NCBI GenBank assembly: GCA_020860715.1
Contig: JAJBTU010000012.1
Span: 1-63,206 of the forward strand
Origin: Clostridiales bacterium
GTDB taxonomy: Bacteria; Bacillota; Clostridia; Lachnospirales; Lachnospiraceae
Direction: 5' to 3'
Length of the DNA stretch: 63,206 nucleotides
Positions 14,632-25,194 of the stretch are shown here, piece after piece (the stretch's first letter is position 1; every line of letters begins with the position of its first letter). Position numbers and translations under genes: made by a program. Under the pieces are notes generated by a model. The model worked only from the letters and a program-made list of their open reading frames with translations. It was not told the DNA's origin and did not search any database.

Positions 14632-17335
14632 CTGTTTGTCCTCCAAAAACAACTTTTTTTCTTTTCTCCCAGAGTATCGTCAAAAGGAACAAAAGCGCCG
14701 AAAGCAGCGTAACGCCGCAGCCGAGCCAGAACCCGTCCGGCGTGTATTTCATTTCAACCGTGTGTTCGCCTTCCTCCAGATGCACGCCGATCAGAGCGCC
14801 GCCCACACAGGAAAATTCCGTTTCCTGCCCATCCACGAGGATTGTCCAGCCCTCGTCATATGGAATCGTCAGAAGCAGCGTTCCGGCCTCCTGCACATCC
14901 ACAGTGCCGGAAACCTGACTGCCGTCCACAGAGACGTTTTCCAGCTGACTTTCGGCAAGCGCATCAATCACCTCCTGGTACGCCTCATTGGAACAGGTGT
15001 ACACCTGCGCCTGCACCGTAGTCTGCGTCTCTTTCAGCGTCACGGTAAACTCCGCGATGTTGCTCTCGCTGGTGCTGTTGATCACGTAAAGATGATCGGT
15101 GTAATCAGAAAATGTCTTCGAATATTCCGGCGTATCCAGAGCAATCTCTTCCACCCTCGTATCGATGCACATATAGACCTGCTTGTTGTCCGGCACTTTG
15201 ACCGCGTAGGTCTCGCCGTCCTCCATGTCAATGTAGCGGTCAAGGACAAAGATGGCGTCGTGGCCGGTCGCCAGCTCCACAAAACTGTTCTGGATGTCCA
15301 GCGGCTCTCCGGAACCGGTATCCCAGTCAAGGATCGCGTCGTCCACCATAAAGCCCAGCGAAAGGGCGTTGTCATTTTCATACAGAGTCAGTTCGCCGTC
15401 CTGCCCCACCTTTTCAAACTGGTAAAACGTTTCCGAATCCGTCGGCGAAGCTACGTATTTGATGCCGAAAACATCATTCATCAGCTTCGTCACGCCCAGA
15501 TACCCGTTTTTGTTCGTCCGCGCCTCAATGCCGAGCGCGTCGCAGAAATCAATGACAGAGCTCTGCATGGTCGAGTTGAACATGACAAGCGCGTTGCCGC
15601 CCACAAACATCGTGACGTTCCGCATACGCTGGCGGTCCACCTCGCTGCGGTAGAAGCTGTCCTCATCCTCATCCAGCTCAGAGATCAGCGCCTGATAAGA
15701 GGTCTGGTCCGCCAGGTAAATGCTCCTCGTGACGCTCCCGTTCTGCGAGATGCCGTAGATTGCATTCGCGGCGATCTCCGCCACCATCACAAGGGTAAGC
15801 GCCGCACGGAACACAGAAGGCTTCAGCCGGTCCACATATCTTCCTATTAAAAGAAATACAAAATAGAAAATCAGCAGGCCCAGTGAGATCAGGAACAGAT
15901 ATCTCTCCAGTTCCTGCTCCGGGTCGAGACAGCGCACGATCAGAAACGCGCACGGCACTGCAGCCGCAAACAAAAGCTCCGGAAGCCAGAATTTTTTCAG
16001 ATGCCCAAGCGCATCGTAGGCCATCACCAGTACGATCGCTACATAAATGAAAGCAAAGCGGTTCGGAAGGCCGTTCTGCTGATGGAATCCGTGCCAGATA
16101 TAGTTCGGTATGTTGCAGGCAAAACTGAACAGCAGCAGCGCACACAGCCCGTAATGCGCCAGCCGCTCACGCAGGCGGATCTCATGGTCAAACAGATACA
16201 GAATTGCCAGCAGCACCGCCGCCACTCCGCAGTAGACATTCAGCCCGACCTGTGAACTGGAGATCGTCACCGGTTCCATGAATGCCATATGATTTTCCAG
16301 AAGTTCCGCAAGGCTTTCGTAAAACTTGATCACGGTCGGAAACGTATTGGATTCCATCGATTCCGAGGATGTCAGCCCCATAAACGCCGGAACGAGCATC
16401 AGCGCCGACATGCCTCCGGCGAGCAGCGAATGCCAGGCAAATGTCAGGCAGCTTTTCCCAAGGTCACGGGGAAAGCTGCGCTTCGCCCTGTGAGCCGCGG
16501 CCGGCTGTGTATCGTCAATGCCGCGGTCCGGATCCGCGTCCCTGCGGCTGCCATCTTCCCTCTCCAGGTCCGTGCCGGCACCGCTTCCGTATTCGGCCGT
16601 CTGCGCGATCCAGCGCACGAGGAAATACAGACAGGAGAACAGACAGAGCATAAACCCGATATAGTAATTGCACCAGAGCCCGTAAAACAGGGCAAGACAG
16701 TAGAATCGTCCGCTCTTCCCCTTTACGATCTGCTCGATCCCGTACATGATAAGCGGCAGCATCGCCACGCTGTCCAGCCACATGAGGTTGAAATAATAGC
16801 CGATCACGAAGTTGCTTAAGGCATACATCAGTCCAAAAGCGACTGGTAAATATGTCCTCTCATCATCGCGCTTATGCATATACCAGGAAAAGCAGCCGCC
16901 GCAGAGCGCGATTTTCAGCAGGATCATCAGATCCATGAAGTCACAGACATTGGCGGTCGGGATCAGCGCCATCAGCAGATTCAGCGGACTCGCCAGATAA
17001 TACGCGATGGTAGACCAGAGATTATAGCCCAGGCCGCCTGAAAAGGAATACAAAAGAGACTCGCCGTTCACCAGTTTTTCATGAAAATCCGTATAAAACG
17101 GAAGATACTGGTGAAGGGAATCGATGATCAGCAATGTCTTGTCGCCAAACGGCCAGACCCCCATCAGCGCGAATCCCACGCCGGCAACCAGGCCGCTTAA
17201 GAAAAATCCCGCCAGAAAATATCTGCAGGATGCCGCCCTTGCCCCGGATCCGCCCGCCGTGCCGCGCTTTTGCAGGGAAGAATTGCTTTTCTCCTTTACA
17301 CGGCCTTTTTTTGTTTTTTCAGATAATTTTTCCAT
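14609..17335 (-). CDS. yfhO: YfhO-family polytopic membrane glycosyltransferase-like protein
   Basis: A 908-residue membrane protein. A basic N-terminal tail precedes FLAGFFLSGLVAGVGFALMG and about a dozen further membrane helices, then a large extracytoplasmic domain (about residues 540-870) and a last helix LGCGVTLLSALLFLLTILW. YfhO proteins are GT-C-like enzymes linked in Bacillus to sugar decoration of lipoteichoic acid; the donor here is unknown. Signature stretches are IIDSLHQYLPFYTDFHEKL and FSGGLGYNLWSTIAYYLASP. There is a lineage-specific charged insert at about residues 230-285. The C-terminus overlaps the aminotransferase start. Identification by family is good, function is inference. 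Confidence 0.9.
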   Translation of the reverse strand: MEKLSEKTKKGRVKEKSNSSLQKRGTAGGSGARAASCRYFLAGFFLSGLVAGVGFALMGVWPFGDKTLLIIDSLHQYLPFYTDFHEKLVNGESLLYSFSGGLGYNLWSTIAYYLASPLNLLMALIPTANVCDFMDLMILLKIALCGGCFSWYMHKRDDERTYLPVAFGLMYALSNFVIGYYFNLMWLDSVAMLPLIMYGIEQIVKGKSGRFYCLALFYGLWCNYYIGFMLCLFSCLYFLVRWIAQTAEYGSGAGTDLEREDGSRRDADPDRGIDDTQPAAAHRAKRSFPRDLGKSCLTFAWHSLLAGGMSALMLVPAFMGLTSSESMESNTFPTVIKFYESLAELLENHMAFMEPVTISSSQVGLNVYCGVAAVLLAILYLFDHEIRLRERLAHYGLCALLLFSFACNIPNYIWHGFHQQNGLPNRFAFIYVAIVLVMAYDALGHLKKFWLPELLFAAAVPCAFLIVRCLDPEQELERYLFLISLGLLIFYFVFLLIGRYVDRLKPSVFRAALTLVMVAEIAANAIYGISQNGSVTRSIYLADQTSYQALISELDEDEDSFYRSEVDRQRMRNVTMFVGGNALVMFNSTMQSSVIDFCDALGIEARTNKNGYLGVTKLMNDVFGIKYVASPTDSETFYQFEKVGQDGELTLYENDNALSLGFMVDDAILDWDTGSGEPLDIQNSFVELATGHDAIFVLDRYIDMEDGETYAVKVPDNKQVYMCIDTRVEEIALDTPEYSKTFSDYTDHLYVINSTSESNIAEFTVTLKETQTTVQAQVYTCSNEAYQEVIDALAESQLENVSVDGSQVSGTVDVQEAGTLLLTIPYDEGWTILVDGQETEFSCVGGALIGVHLEEGEHTVEMKYTPDGFWLGCGVTLLSALLFLLTILWEKRKKVVFGGQTDGYHIFR

Positions 17336-17418
17336 AATACCCCTTACCGCATACTCCTGACCGCTCTGCTCCTCTGGCCGCGGTCCTCACAGCTGCCTGC
17401 CTTTTTATCGTCTGCGCG

Positions 17419-20400
17419 TCACAGCCGGATCTCCTTTCCAAGATGGAAGGAATAAATCATCCGCCCGCGAACCGGCCGTCCGGTCAAGCGTTTCAGTGCT
17501 TTCTCATAGTAGTCGATCTGCGTCCGGTAACGGCTGATGAGCGTTTCTCCATCCGCCACACGGTCTGTCTTGTAATCCACAATCGTGAGCCCGCCATCCT
17601 CGATAAAAAAGGCGTCAATGATCCCCTGTACCAGAACAATCTCCTCCTCGGGCGGCTGCTCACCCGAAGGGGAGGCATCCTCATTTTCCGAAGCAGCACC
17701 GGTCTTTGGCACAGATCCTTTCAGGGAGTCTCCGTATATCTCCGAAGCCGGAACTCCCAGCACAAAGGGCTGTTCGCGGAACAGCTGCCCTTCCTGCGCT
17801 GCCCTCTCCATCCTTCTTCCCAGATCCGACCGCAGAAATACGGAAATATCCCGAAGCCGGATGGATGCCGCGTCATCTTTAGACATTTTACCACACCTGA
17901 CTAATTCTTCCAACTGCAAACGCAAATCTTCTTTCTTAGAAAAATCCAAATTTTCCATGAACGTGTGGTAGGCGGTTCCCCGCTCCGCTCCAGAGGGAAC
18001 CGGGGTATGCGCATTCTCCTTCGCTTCTTCACTGACAGCCGGATCCGTCTCCGGAACATTCCGGCTGCCCATAAACTTCGGGATCAGCGGCACCACCGTC
18101 TCCTCTTTGTACAGCCTTTGTGCGTCGTCTTCTTCCATCCGCTGCGACATCTTTTTCAGTTCGGAGACCGTCACCTTGCCCGGAATCGTCCGATTCTTCT
18201 CATATGGGTATACGAAAGAAAAAACCTTCTCCAGATACTCTCCTGCCCGTTGATCTGCGCAGCGGGCCGGATCCAGATTCAAAAGCTGCCTGAGGGTAAC
18301 CGCTTCTTTCACCTGCACCTTTTGCGCAGAGTCCTCATTCTGGGCCGGAGAAGAGGTCCGCACAGAAAACAGCGTCTCCTGCCCCTGATGGAGTACAGCC
18401 GGAACGACCCAGTCCAGATAACCGGAAGCCCCGGAAAGCCGGGAATACGAAATGTGTTCCGCAGTTCTCTCCCATGTATGCTGTTTTTTCTCCAGATTTT
18501 TCACACTGCCCGTCAGGATCAGCTTTTCCTTTGCCCTCGTCATCGCCACATACAGCACGCGCAGTTCCTCGCCAAGGTTCTCTGTAGAGAGTTTCTGCTG
18601 GATGGCTTTTTTTAGAAGCGTTGCCTGACGCATGCGGGGAGCCGGATCCCTTTGCCCTTCCGCCATCGTATAATCGCAGGCAATCCCCCATTCCGGGTGC
18701 ATCACGACCCTGCTGTGTGAGTCAGATTCATTGAATGCCTTTCCCATGCCGCTGACAAACACGACCGGAAATTCCAGTCCCTTGCTCTTGTGAATGCTCA
18801 TGATCCGCACGACGTCCCCTGCCTCGCCGGTCAGGCTGGCCTCGCCATAGTCCACTTCATATTTCTGCAGATTCTCAATATAGCGCACAAAATGATACAG
18901 GCCGCGAAAGCTGGTCGCTTCGTACGCAATCGCTTTCTCCACGAGCATATCCAGATTTGCCCGCCGCTGCTGCCCCGCCGGGAGCGCAGCCGCATATTCG
19001 CCGTATCCGGTCACGTCGAGCAGTTCCCAGATCAGCTGATGCACAGGCGTATGCGCGCACTTCGCCCGCAGACTCTCATAGGTTTCAAAAAACGTGTGCA
19101 GTTTTTCCGCAATGGTTTTTTTCGCGGTCCTTTCATCGGACGTTTCCGCAGATTTTCCCGGCGCGCCGTCCGTTTCCCCGGATGCGCTGTCCGCCAGATA
19201 CCGGCGGCAGCAGTCATAAAAAGACAGGTTCGGATCGCCGCTGGACACAAGCCGTATCTTTGCCAGTTCCTCATCCGTGAAGCCGCCGATCGCGCTTCGC
19301 AGGACGGCCGCAAGCGGTATGTCCTGCAGCGGATTGTCAAGAATCTGCAGATAGGAAAGCACTGTCCGCACCTCCGCGGCAGAAAAATATCCTTTCTGAG
19401 ACCCGGTAAACACAGGGATCCCCATATCGGCAAGCACCTCGCCAAAGGTCTCCGCCCATCCGCTGACCGTGCGGAGCAAAATCACAACATCGCCAAATCC
19501 TGCCGGGCGGAATCCGCCGTGTTCTTTATCGGCTACGGGCAGCTTTCCCACGAGTTCAAGAATCCGGCGGCCAACCATTTTCGCCTCATCCTTACGCAGA
19601 CTTTCAGAAGAAACATCTCCATTTTCTTCCGCCGAGCCGTCCAGAATGAGAAGTTCTGTCCGGTACGGATCCGGCACCGGCCTTTGTCCGCCATCTTCCG
19701 AATCCCCGGTCTGATCCGCATCCGCGCAGGATGGCATCGGCGGCTCCGGGAAATCCGTCCCGGGATACAGCGCCGCATCGTCGTCATATGCTACGCCGCC
19801 AAGCGGTTCAGTCATAATCTGCCGGAATACAAAATTGACGGAATCCAGCACCTGACGGCGGCTTCGGAAATTGCGGTGCAGGTCGATGCGGCAGGTGCCC
19901 GGAAGGGTGTTCTCTGCACTCTCCGCTTCCTTTGTCCCCATCCGGCGGTAGGTATGGTATTTTTCCATAAACAGTTCCGGCCTTGCCAGACGGAACCGGT
20001 AAATGCTCTGTTTTACATCCCCGACCATAAAACGGTTGTGCGCGTTGGAAGAAGCCCCGGATACGCTGCTTAAGATCAGTTCCTGCACAAGGTTGCTGTC
20101 CTGATACTCATCAATCATGACCTCCTGAAAGGTCTCCGCGTACTCCAGCGCTACCGGGGAAGGCTTCAGCTGACCAGATTCTGCATCACGCTCCATGAGC
20201 GCGTTCAGCGCCAGATGCTCCATGTCTCCGAAGTCCAGAACATTCTTTTCCGCTTTCTTTTCCGAGAGGCGTTTCATAAACGCTTCCGTCAGTTTCGTCA
20301 GCACGCGCACGACGACGCCGCTTTTCAGAAAATCCTCCCGCAGCACATCTATCTCATCGTAGTAATAGCATTCGCGCAGCGCACTGATCTGCTCCTTGCA

Positions 20401-21438
20401 GTCAGAGCGTATGGCAGCCACTTTCTGTTTCTTTTCCTCGGAAATCCGGTCGTCCTTCTTTGTGCCCAGGCGCGCCGTGGCTCCCATGTTCCGAAACGCA
20501 TTTAAGTATTCCGCAAACGTTTTCCTGTTTAACAGTTCCCCGACCTGATCCAGGTCAGAGCGCAGCGCCTTTTCGTAAGGATACGGACCGTCCGGCTCCT
20601 GCGTCATACGAAGCGCCAGTTCCAGCTGCTCCTTCACATCGCCAAGACGCGCCGCCGTGTCCGCTTCTATAAAGGAAATCCACGCCGGAGAATTGCCAGC
20701 TGCGCAGCGGTTTTGCATGGACCAGGTGTCCCGGCTTCTGGTCTCGTGAGGGGGGATTCCCAGCGAGTCACGAAAATCTGGTGTCCCGTACGCCGCGCGG
20801 CATTCCTTCAGCCATTCTTCCGGGAAAGGCTGTCCCAGCGCAAAGTGATAGATCTGCAGAATCATCTCTTCCACATCCGCGTCCCCTTTTCCGGTCGAAA
20901 ACTGCTCCAGAAATTGCGAAAATTCCGAAGTTTCCTGTTTACCGGATGCAGAATCTGCGTCATACGCTTCATCCACCACTTCCTTCACCGTCTCCTGTTC
21001 CAGCAGAAGCACCTCGCCCTCATCCGCGATCCGAAAAGACGGGTCGATCCCGATGGTCTGAAAATGATTGCGCAGCACATGCAGACAGAAGCTGTGGATC
21101 GTCATGATTTTCGCATTCATCACAAGCACCAGCTGACGCTGCAGATGTTCATTGTCCGGCTCCTGCTCCGCCCTTTTTTCCAGCGCGTCCCGGATACGGC
21201 CGCGCATCTGGGCCGCCGCCGCATTGGTAAAGGTGACGACCAGCAGCCGGTCAATATCCATGGCTTCCTCCGTAATCATGGTAATAATGCGCTCGACCAG
21301 CACCGCGGTCTTTCCGGAGCCGGCCGCCGCGGAGACAAGAATATCCTTTCCGCGTGTGTCAATGACCAGCTGCTGTTCGGCCGTCCACGTTACGTTATCG
21401 CGCGGTTCTTCATGATTTACCTCCGGTGACCCGTTCAT
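17419..21438 (-). CDS. addA: ATP-dependent helicase/nuclease subunit A
   Basis: A 1,339-residue UvrD-like helicase plus nuclease that processes double-strand breaks with AddB and recognises Chi. The Walker A motif is VSAAAGSGKTAVLVE near residue 35; helicase motifs include LVVTFTNAAAAQMRGRI, VMIDEYQDSN, GDVKQSIYRFRLARPELF, MSIHKSKGLEFPVVF and RVLYVAMTRAKEKL. The C-terminal RecB-type nuclease has GTAYHTFME, the Asp-containing VQGIIDAFFIEDGG and TIVDYKTDRV. Several acidic low-complexity inserts make it longer than the Bacillus protein. Its ATG overlaps the addB stop (ATGA), so the subunits are translationally coupled. Confidence 0.97.
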   Translation of the reverse strand: MNGSPEVNHEEPRDNVTWTAEQQLVIDTRGKDILVSAAAGSGKTAVLVERIITMITEEAMDIDRLLVVTFTNAAAAQMRGRIRDALEKRAEQEPDNEHLQRQLVLVMNAKIMTIHSFCLHVLRNHFQTIGIDPSFRIADEGEVLLLEQETVKEVVDEAYDADSASGKQETSEFSQFLEQFSTGKGDADVEEMILQIYHFALGQPFPEEWLKECRAAYGTPDFRDSLGIPPHETRSRDTWSMQNRCAAGNSPAWISFIEADTAARLGDVKEQLELALRMTQEPDGPYPYEKALRSDLDQVGELLNRKTFAEYLNAFRNMGATARLGTKKDDRISEEKKQKVAAIRSDCKEQISALRECYYYDEIDVLREDFLKSGVVVRVLTKLTEAFMKRLSEKKAEKNVLDFGDMEHLALNALMERDAESGQLKPSPVALEYAETFQEVMIDEYQDSNLVQELILSSVSGASSNAHNRFMVGDVKQSIYRFRLARPELFMEKYHTYRRMGTKEAESAENTLPGTCRIDLHRNFRSRRQVLDSVNFVFRQIMTEPLGGVAYDDDAALYPGTDFPEPPMPSCADADQTGDSEDGGQRPVPDPYRTELLILDGSAEENGDVSSESLRKDEAKMVGRRILELVGKLPVADKEHGGFRPAGFGDVVILLRTVSGWAETFGEVLADMGIPVFTGSQKGYFSAAEVRTVLSYLQILDNPLQDIPLAAVLRSAIGGFTDEELAKIRLVSSGDPNLSFYDCCRRYLADSASGETDGAPGKSAETSDERTAKKTIAEKLHTFFETYESLRAKCAHTPVHQLIWELLDVTGYGEYAAALPAGQQRRANLDMLVEKAIAYEATSFRGLYHFVRYIENLQKYEVDYGEASLTGEAGDVVRIMSIHKSKGLEFPVVFVSGMGKAFNESDSHSRVVMHPEWGIACDYTMAEGQRDPAPRMRQATLLKKAIQQKLSTENLGEELRVLYVAMTRAKEKLILTGSVKNLEKKQHTWERTAEHISYSRLSGASGYLDWVVPAVLHQGQETLFSVRTSSPAQNEDSAQKVQVKEAVTLRQLLNLDPARCADQRAGEYLEKVFSFVYPYEKNRTIPGKVTVSELKKMSQRMEEDDAQRLYKEETVVPLIPKFMGSRNVPETDPAVSEEAKENAHTPVPSGAERGTAYHTFMENLDFSKKEDLRLQLEELVRCGKMSKDDAASIRLRDISVFLRSDLGRRMERAAQEGQLFREQPFVLGVPASEIYGDSLKGSVPKTGAASENEDASPSGEQPPEEEIVLVQGIIDAFFIEDGGLTIVDYKTDRVADGETLISRYRTQIDYYEKALKRLTGRPVRGRMIYSFHLGKEIRL

Positions 21439-24400
21439 GCCCTGTCGCCTCCTTCCGCATTTTCTTTGGACAGGCGTTCCCAGATCTCGGCGGCGGACAT
21501 CTGCGGTTTGCGCGGAGCGCAGCGCCCGGGGATTTTCCGGTCCATGCCGCAGATATCCGCGTACGGACAGTACTCACAAACACTCCTGTTTTTATCCTCA
21601 AACGGATGTGCGCCGATCTCCCCCGCCAGAATCTCATTTCCCGTCCTGACAAGCAGCTGCGACACATAATCCGAAAGTTCCTCAAACTGCTCCGTCGTCG
21701 CGAGGCTCGCTGCGGCTTTCGGCGTCCCGTCTTTTTTTATGCCCACCGGGATCACGAGCGAATCGCCGTTCAGATTCGCATCCAGAAGGCGCACCACAGG
21801 CCCGTCGCCGTTGACCAGTCCGTTCGGGCGCATCTTTTTCAGAAGCGTCTCCGAAGCGTGCTGCGGATTCCCCTCTTTTTCCAATACCGGATCCCAGAGA
21901 CGATGATAAAAAATCCCCGCCGGCACCACCTTTTTCCCGGGATGCAGCTTCTGCTCCATCTCCAGCGCGGCATTCAGGTAGACAACCAGCTGCAGCTGCA
22001 GGCCGTAGTAGAGCGGCACCAGGTCAAACTGCGTCGTTCCGGACTTGTAGTCCACCACCTTCACATACACCGTGTCCTCTGTCTCCACCGTATCAATGCG
22101 GTCAATCCTTCCGCGCAGAGATATGCGGCCATGGCCGTCCAGCAGCACCTGCGCCGCTTCAAGGTCCTGCGTATCCGCAAAAGAGAGCTCCGAGCTGACC
22201 GGACGGAACCGCCCGGCCTGCATCTGTTCACGCATCACCCAGACCGTGCGCCTCAGAATGCGTTTCAGCCGCCGGATCGTATATTCCTGCCTGGCTCCCG
22301 CGTGCAAAATGCCTCCCTCATAAGTTTCAGCCGCCAGATCCACGCAATGATCCATCTTCCGCGCCTGCTCCTCATACGGGCATTCGCCCCAGTCCAGTCC
22401 TTCCGTCAGCATCTGTCTGGAGAACAGCTCGATCGCCTCGTGAAAAAGAGTCCCCAGATCCGTCGCCTTTACCCCATACTCCGTCCGTTCCTTAAGGCGC
22501 AGTCCATAAGAAATAAAATGCGAAAACGCGCAGCCGGCAAACTGTTCCAGCCGCGTCACACCCGCCGTCATCTTCCCCGATTCCCCATCTGTGCCCGGCA
22601 GGAGGTACAGTTCTCTGGCCGTCGGCGCAGTCAGCTTTTCAGTCTTTGACATCTGACCGTGTGAAAAAGCCGCACATGCAAGTTTTTGCACGCGCGCCCT
22701 GTACGTTTCATCATTCAGATAACAACGGTACAACTCCAGCCAGGGGGCTGCAGCCGCGACCGGCTCTGAGACTGCGGCCGGTTCTGCGGCAGCCGCTGTC
22801 CAGGACTGCGCCCCCTGCGCAGAAAATCCGGACGTCCGCAGCGTCTGCAGGCCATGCAGCAGGTAAAGCATCCCATTTTCTTTTGAAGTCACCGAAGAAA
22901 GAAGCATCCCCGCATCCGGTTCCTTCTTCACTTCCAGAGCCGGAAACAGTCTGCGGAGCGTCGCAACCAGATAAGAAGGGCGCATCGCCGTCCCGTCGCC
23001 GGCGCTTAAACACCAGGACAGATACAGTCTGTCCTGCGGCTTTGTCAGATTCTGGTAAAGATAAAACCTCTGGATATAGCTGTTTTCACGGACCGTTGGC
23101 GCAAGATCAGCGCCCGCCGCAATCAGGATCCCGCGTTCCGTATCGGAAACAATCCCGCCTCCGTCTGTACGGGAGGGTACCCATCCATCGTTCAGGCCGA
23201 GGAAAAACAGAACCTTTACATTGGAAAGCCGCGAGCGGCGGATATCTCCCACCTGCACCTGATCAATGCCGGGCGGAATGATGCCGATCTTCGCCTCGGA
23301 CAGTCCCGCATCCAATATCTGAGAAAACTCCGCGCAGTCCATCATCTCCCCGCCAAGCAGATCCACCATCTCATCCAGAAGCCCGATCAGGACCGGATAG
23401 ACCTGCCGGTATTCCTCCGCAAGTTCCGCAGCTTCCGCGCTTAACTCCTTTTCGCGATTCTTCAGCTGCTGCTGCACCTCGCAGTCCGCAAGCAGCTGAT
23501 ACAGACAGCGCGCATACTCCGAGAGCGGACGGCCCGGGCGCTGCATCTCTTTTGCAAACGCGCCGACCCTGTCCATAAAACGGGCACGCAGAGAATTATA
23601 TAAAGCCAGCCCCATAAGAGGGAGCGCGGATTCCTGCTCTTTTGACCCGCACTGCACCGGGTCCCGGTCCTTTTCCTGCATGCTCTCCGCAGCATCCGGC
23701 CTGTCCGCAAAACATGTCGCTGCGCTCAGCCCGGCCGGACACCATGTCCACTCCCGTTCCCAGCCGCTGCGTCCGCGGATTCCCGCTGCCAGGCAATAGT
23801 TCTCCAGCCGGTCAATTTCGTCCGATGTAAATCCTGCCATACCGGTGCGCAGGAAGCGGAACACGCTCTCCCGCGAAAAATCCTGCTGCACCATCGCAAG
23901 CGCTCCGCGCACAAATTCCAGACAGGGGTTCAGAAGCAGCTGTCTGGGCTCGTCGACAAACGCCGGAATGCCGTAGGCCGGAAAAATTTTTCTGACATAA
24001 TTTCCATACGCAGCCATATCTCCGGCGATCACCGCGATCTCCCGGTAGCGGTAATGCTCTTCTCTGACCAGATGAGAGATCGTGCGGGCCGCAAAATGCA
24101 CCTCCTGCGCCGGGGATGTCAGTTCATGCAGAGAAATTTCTTCCTTTTCACCGGCGCCGCCAAAATATGGCTTCTGCTTTTTACGGAACAGATTCTGCTC
24201 CAGATGGTACAGCGCCCCGCCCTTCTGAAAACGCGGAAGCCGGCTGCTGTCTGGATCGGCATTCTTTCCCGGCCCCAACACGATCGGATCCTCAAAAACA
24301 CCAGAAGGCTCCTCAGGGCCGGATTCCCCGCTGTCGGCACTCTCCCCCGTCGCAGCGGGAAAGCCCTCCGGCGGACACGTTTCCATCGCACACTGCGTCA

Positions 24401-25166
24401 CACTGCGAATCAGGCGGCGGCTCGGCGCGAACAGTTCATATTCCCGAATTTCTCCAAAAAAATCTTCCCGGGCATCAATGGTCACGGTCAGATAAATCAT
24501 CGGACAGACGCGCAGCAGCTCCCTCAGGACTGTCAGCTGCGAGGGTGTAAATCCGGCGTATCCGTCAAACGCCAATACGCTTCGTTTCAGAAGTTCTGAG
24601 CGCCCGGCCACCTGCGCGAGCACCTCCATCAGCTCCTCCGGTTTCATAAAGCGCTCCCGCTGATACTCCAGAAACGCCCGGTAAAGCACCCGGATGTCCT
24701 CCAGTTTCGCATGCAGCAGCGGACGGTTTTCCACCGAGTCCAGCATATCCTGCAGATCCAGATCGGAAATCTCATACTGCATCAGTTCAGAAAGGATGGA
24801 TTTCACCTCGGAGACATATCCGGTGCGGTTCATCCGCGCACCGAGTACCTTCAGCTGATCCTTTTTCTGTTCCGCCACGCGGCGGATCATCAGGTTTTTT
24901 CCGGTCTCCGTGAGCACCGTCCTCTGATCCGCGCCTACTTCCTCAAAGACGCGGTGCGCCAGCCTGCGGAAGCTGAGGACATCGATATTCATGATGCCCT
25001 TATCCGGATGCTGCATCACCAGATCCCGCTGCGTCTGCATCGTGAACTGCTCCGGCACGATCACCAGATAGCTGCGTTCCGGATGCAGGCGGGATTCCTT
25101 TATGATTTTCTGATAAAGACAGTGGGACTTTCCACTGCCGGAATTGCCGAAAATAAACTGCAGCAT
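21435..25166 (-). CDS. addB: ATP-dependent helicase/nuclease subunit B
   Basis: A 1,243-residue partner of AddA, an inactivated helicase fold with a C-terminal nuclease and a 4Fe-4S staple. The N-terminal Walker A is FGNSGSGKSHCLYQ. The cluster cysteines are one in LEQFAGCAFSHFISYGL and three in CEYCPYADIC near the C-terminus, as in Bacillus AddB. The nuclease motif appears as LRGRIDRIDTVETEDTVYVK and VVDYKSGTTQFD. It begins 28 bases after the valS stop with no terminator between, so transcription from the valS promoter and T-box probably continues into it. Full length. Confidence 0.97.
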   Translation of the reverse strand: MLQFIFGNSGSGKSHCLYQKIIKESRLHPERSYLVIVPEQFTMQTQRDLVMQHPDKGIMNIDVLSFRRLAHRVFEEVGADQRTVLTETGKNLMIRRVAEQKKDQLKVLGARMNRTGYVSEVKSILSELMQYEISDLDLQDMLDSVENRPLLHAKLEDIRVLYRAFLEYQRERFMKPEELMEVLAQVAGRSELLKRSVLAFDGYAGFTPSQLTVLRELLRVCPMIYLTVTIDAREDFFGEIREYELFAPSRRLIRSVTQCAMETCPPEGFPAATGESADSGESGPEEPSGVFEDPIVLGPGKNADPDSSRLPRFQKGGALYHLEQNLFRKKQKPYFGGAGEKEEISLHELTSPAQEVHFAARTISHLVREEHYRYREIAVIAGDMAAYGNYVRKIFPAYGIPAFVDEPRQLLLNPCLEFVRGALAMVQQDFSRESVFRFLRTGMAGFTSDEIDRLENYCLAAGIRGRSGWEREWTWCPAGLSAATCFADRPDAAESMQEKDRDPVQCGSKEQESALPLMGLALYNSLRARFMDRVGAFAKEMQRPGRPLSEYARCLYQLLADCEVQQQLKNREKELSAEAAELAEEYRQVYPVLIGLLDEMVDLLGGEMMDCAEFSQILDAGLSEAKIGIIPPGIDQVQVGDIRRSRLSNVKVLFFLGLNDGWVPSRTDGGGIVSDTERGILIAAGADLAPTVRENSYIQRFYLYQNLTKPQDRLYLSWCLSAGDGTAMRPSYLVATLRRLFPALEVKKEPDAGMLLSSVTSKENGMLYLLHGLQTLRTSGFSAQGAQSWTAAAAEPAAVSEPVAAAAPWLELYRCYLNDETYRARVQKLACAAFSHGQMSKTEKLTAPTARELYLLPGTDGESGKMTAGVTRLEQFAGCAFSHFISYGLRLKERTEYGVKATDLGTLFHEAIELFSRQMLTEGLDWGECPYEEQARKMDHCVDLAAETYEGGILHAGARQEYTIRRLKRILRRTVWVMREQMQAGRFRPVSSELSFADTQDLEAAQVLLDGHGRISLRGRIDRIDTVETEDTVYVKVVDYKSGTTQFDLVPLYYGLQLQLVVYLNAALEMEQKLHPGKKVVPAGIFYHRLWDPVLEKEGNPQHASETLLKKMRPNGLVNGDGPVVRLLDANLNGDSLVIPVGIKKDGTPKAAASLATTEQFEELSDYVSQLLVRTGNEILAGEIGAHPFEDKNRSVCEYCPYADICGMDRKIPGRCAPRKPQMSAAEIWERLSKENAEGGDRA

Positions 25167-25194
25167 GCCCTGTCCCCCCTGAAACGGTCAAAAA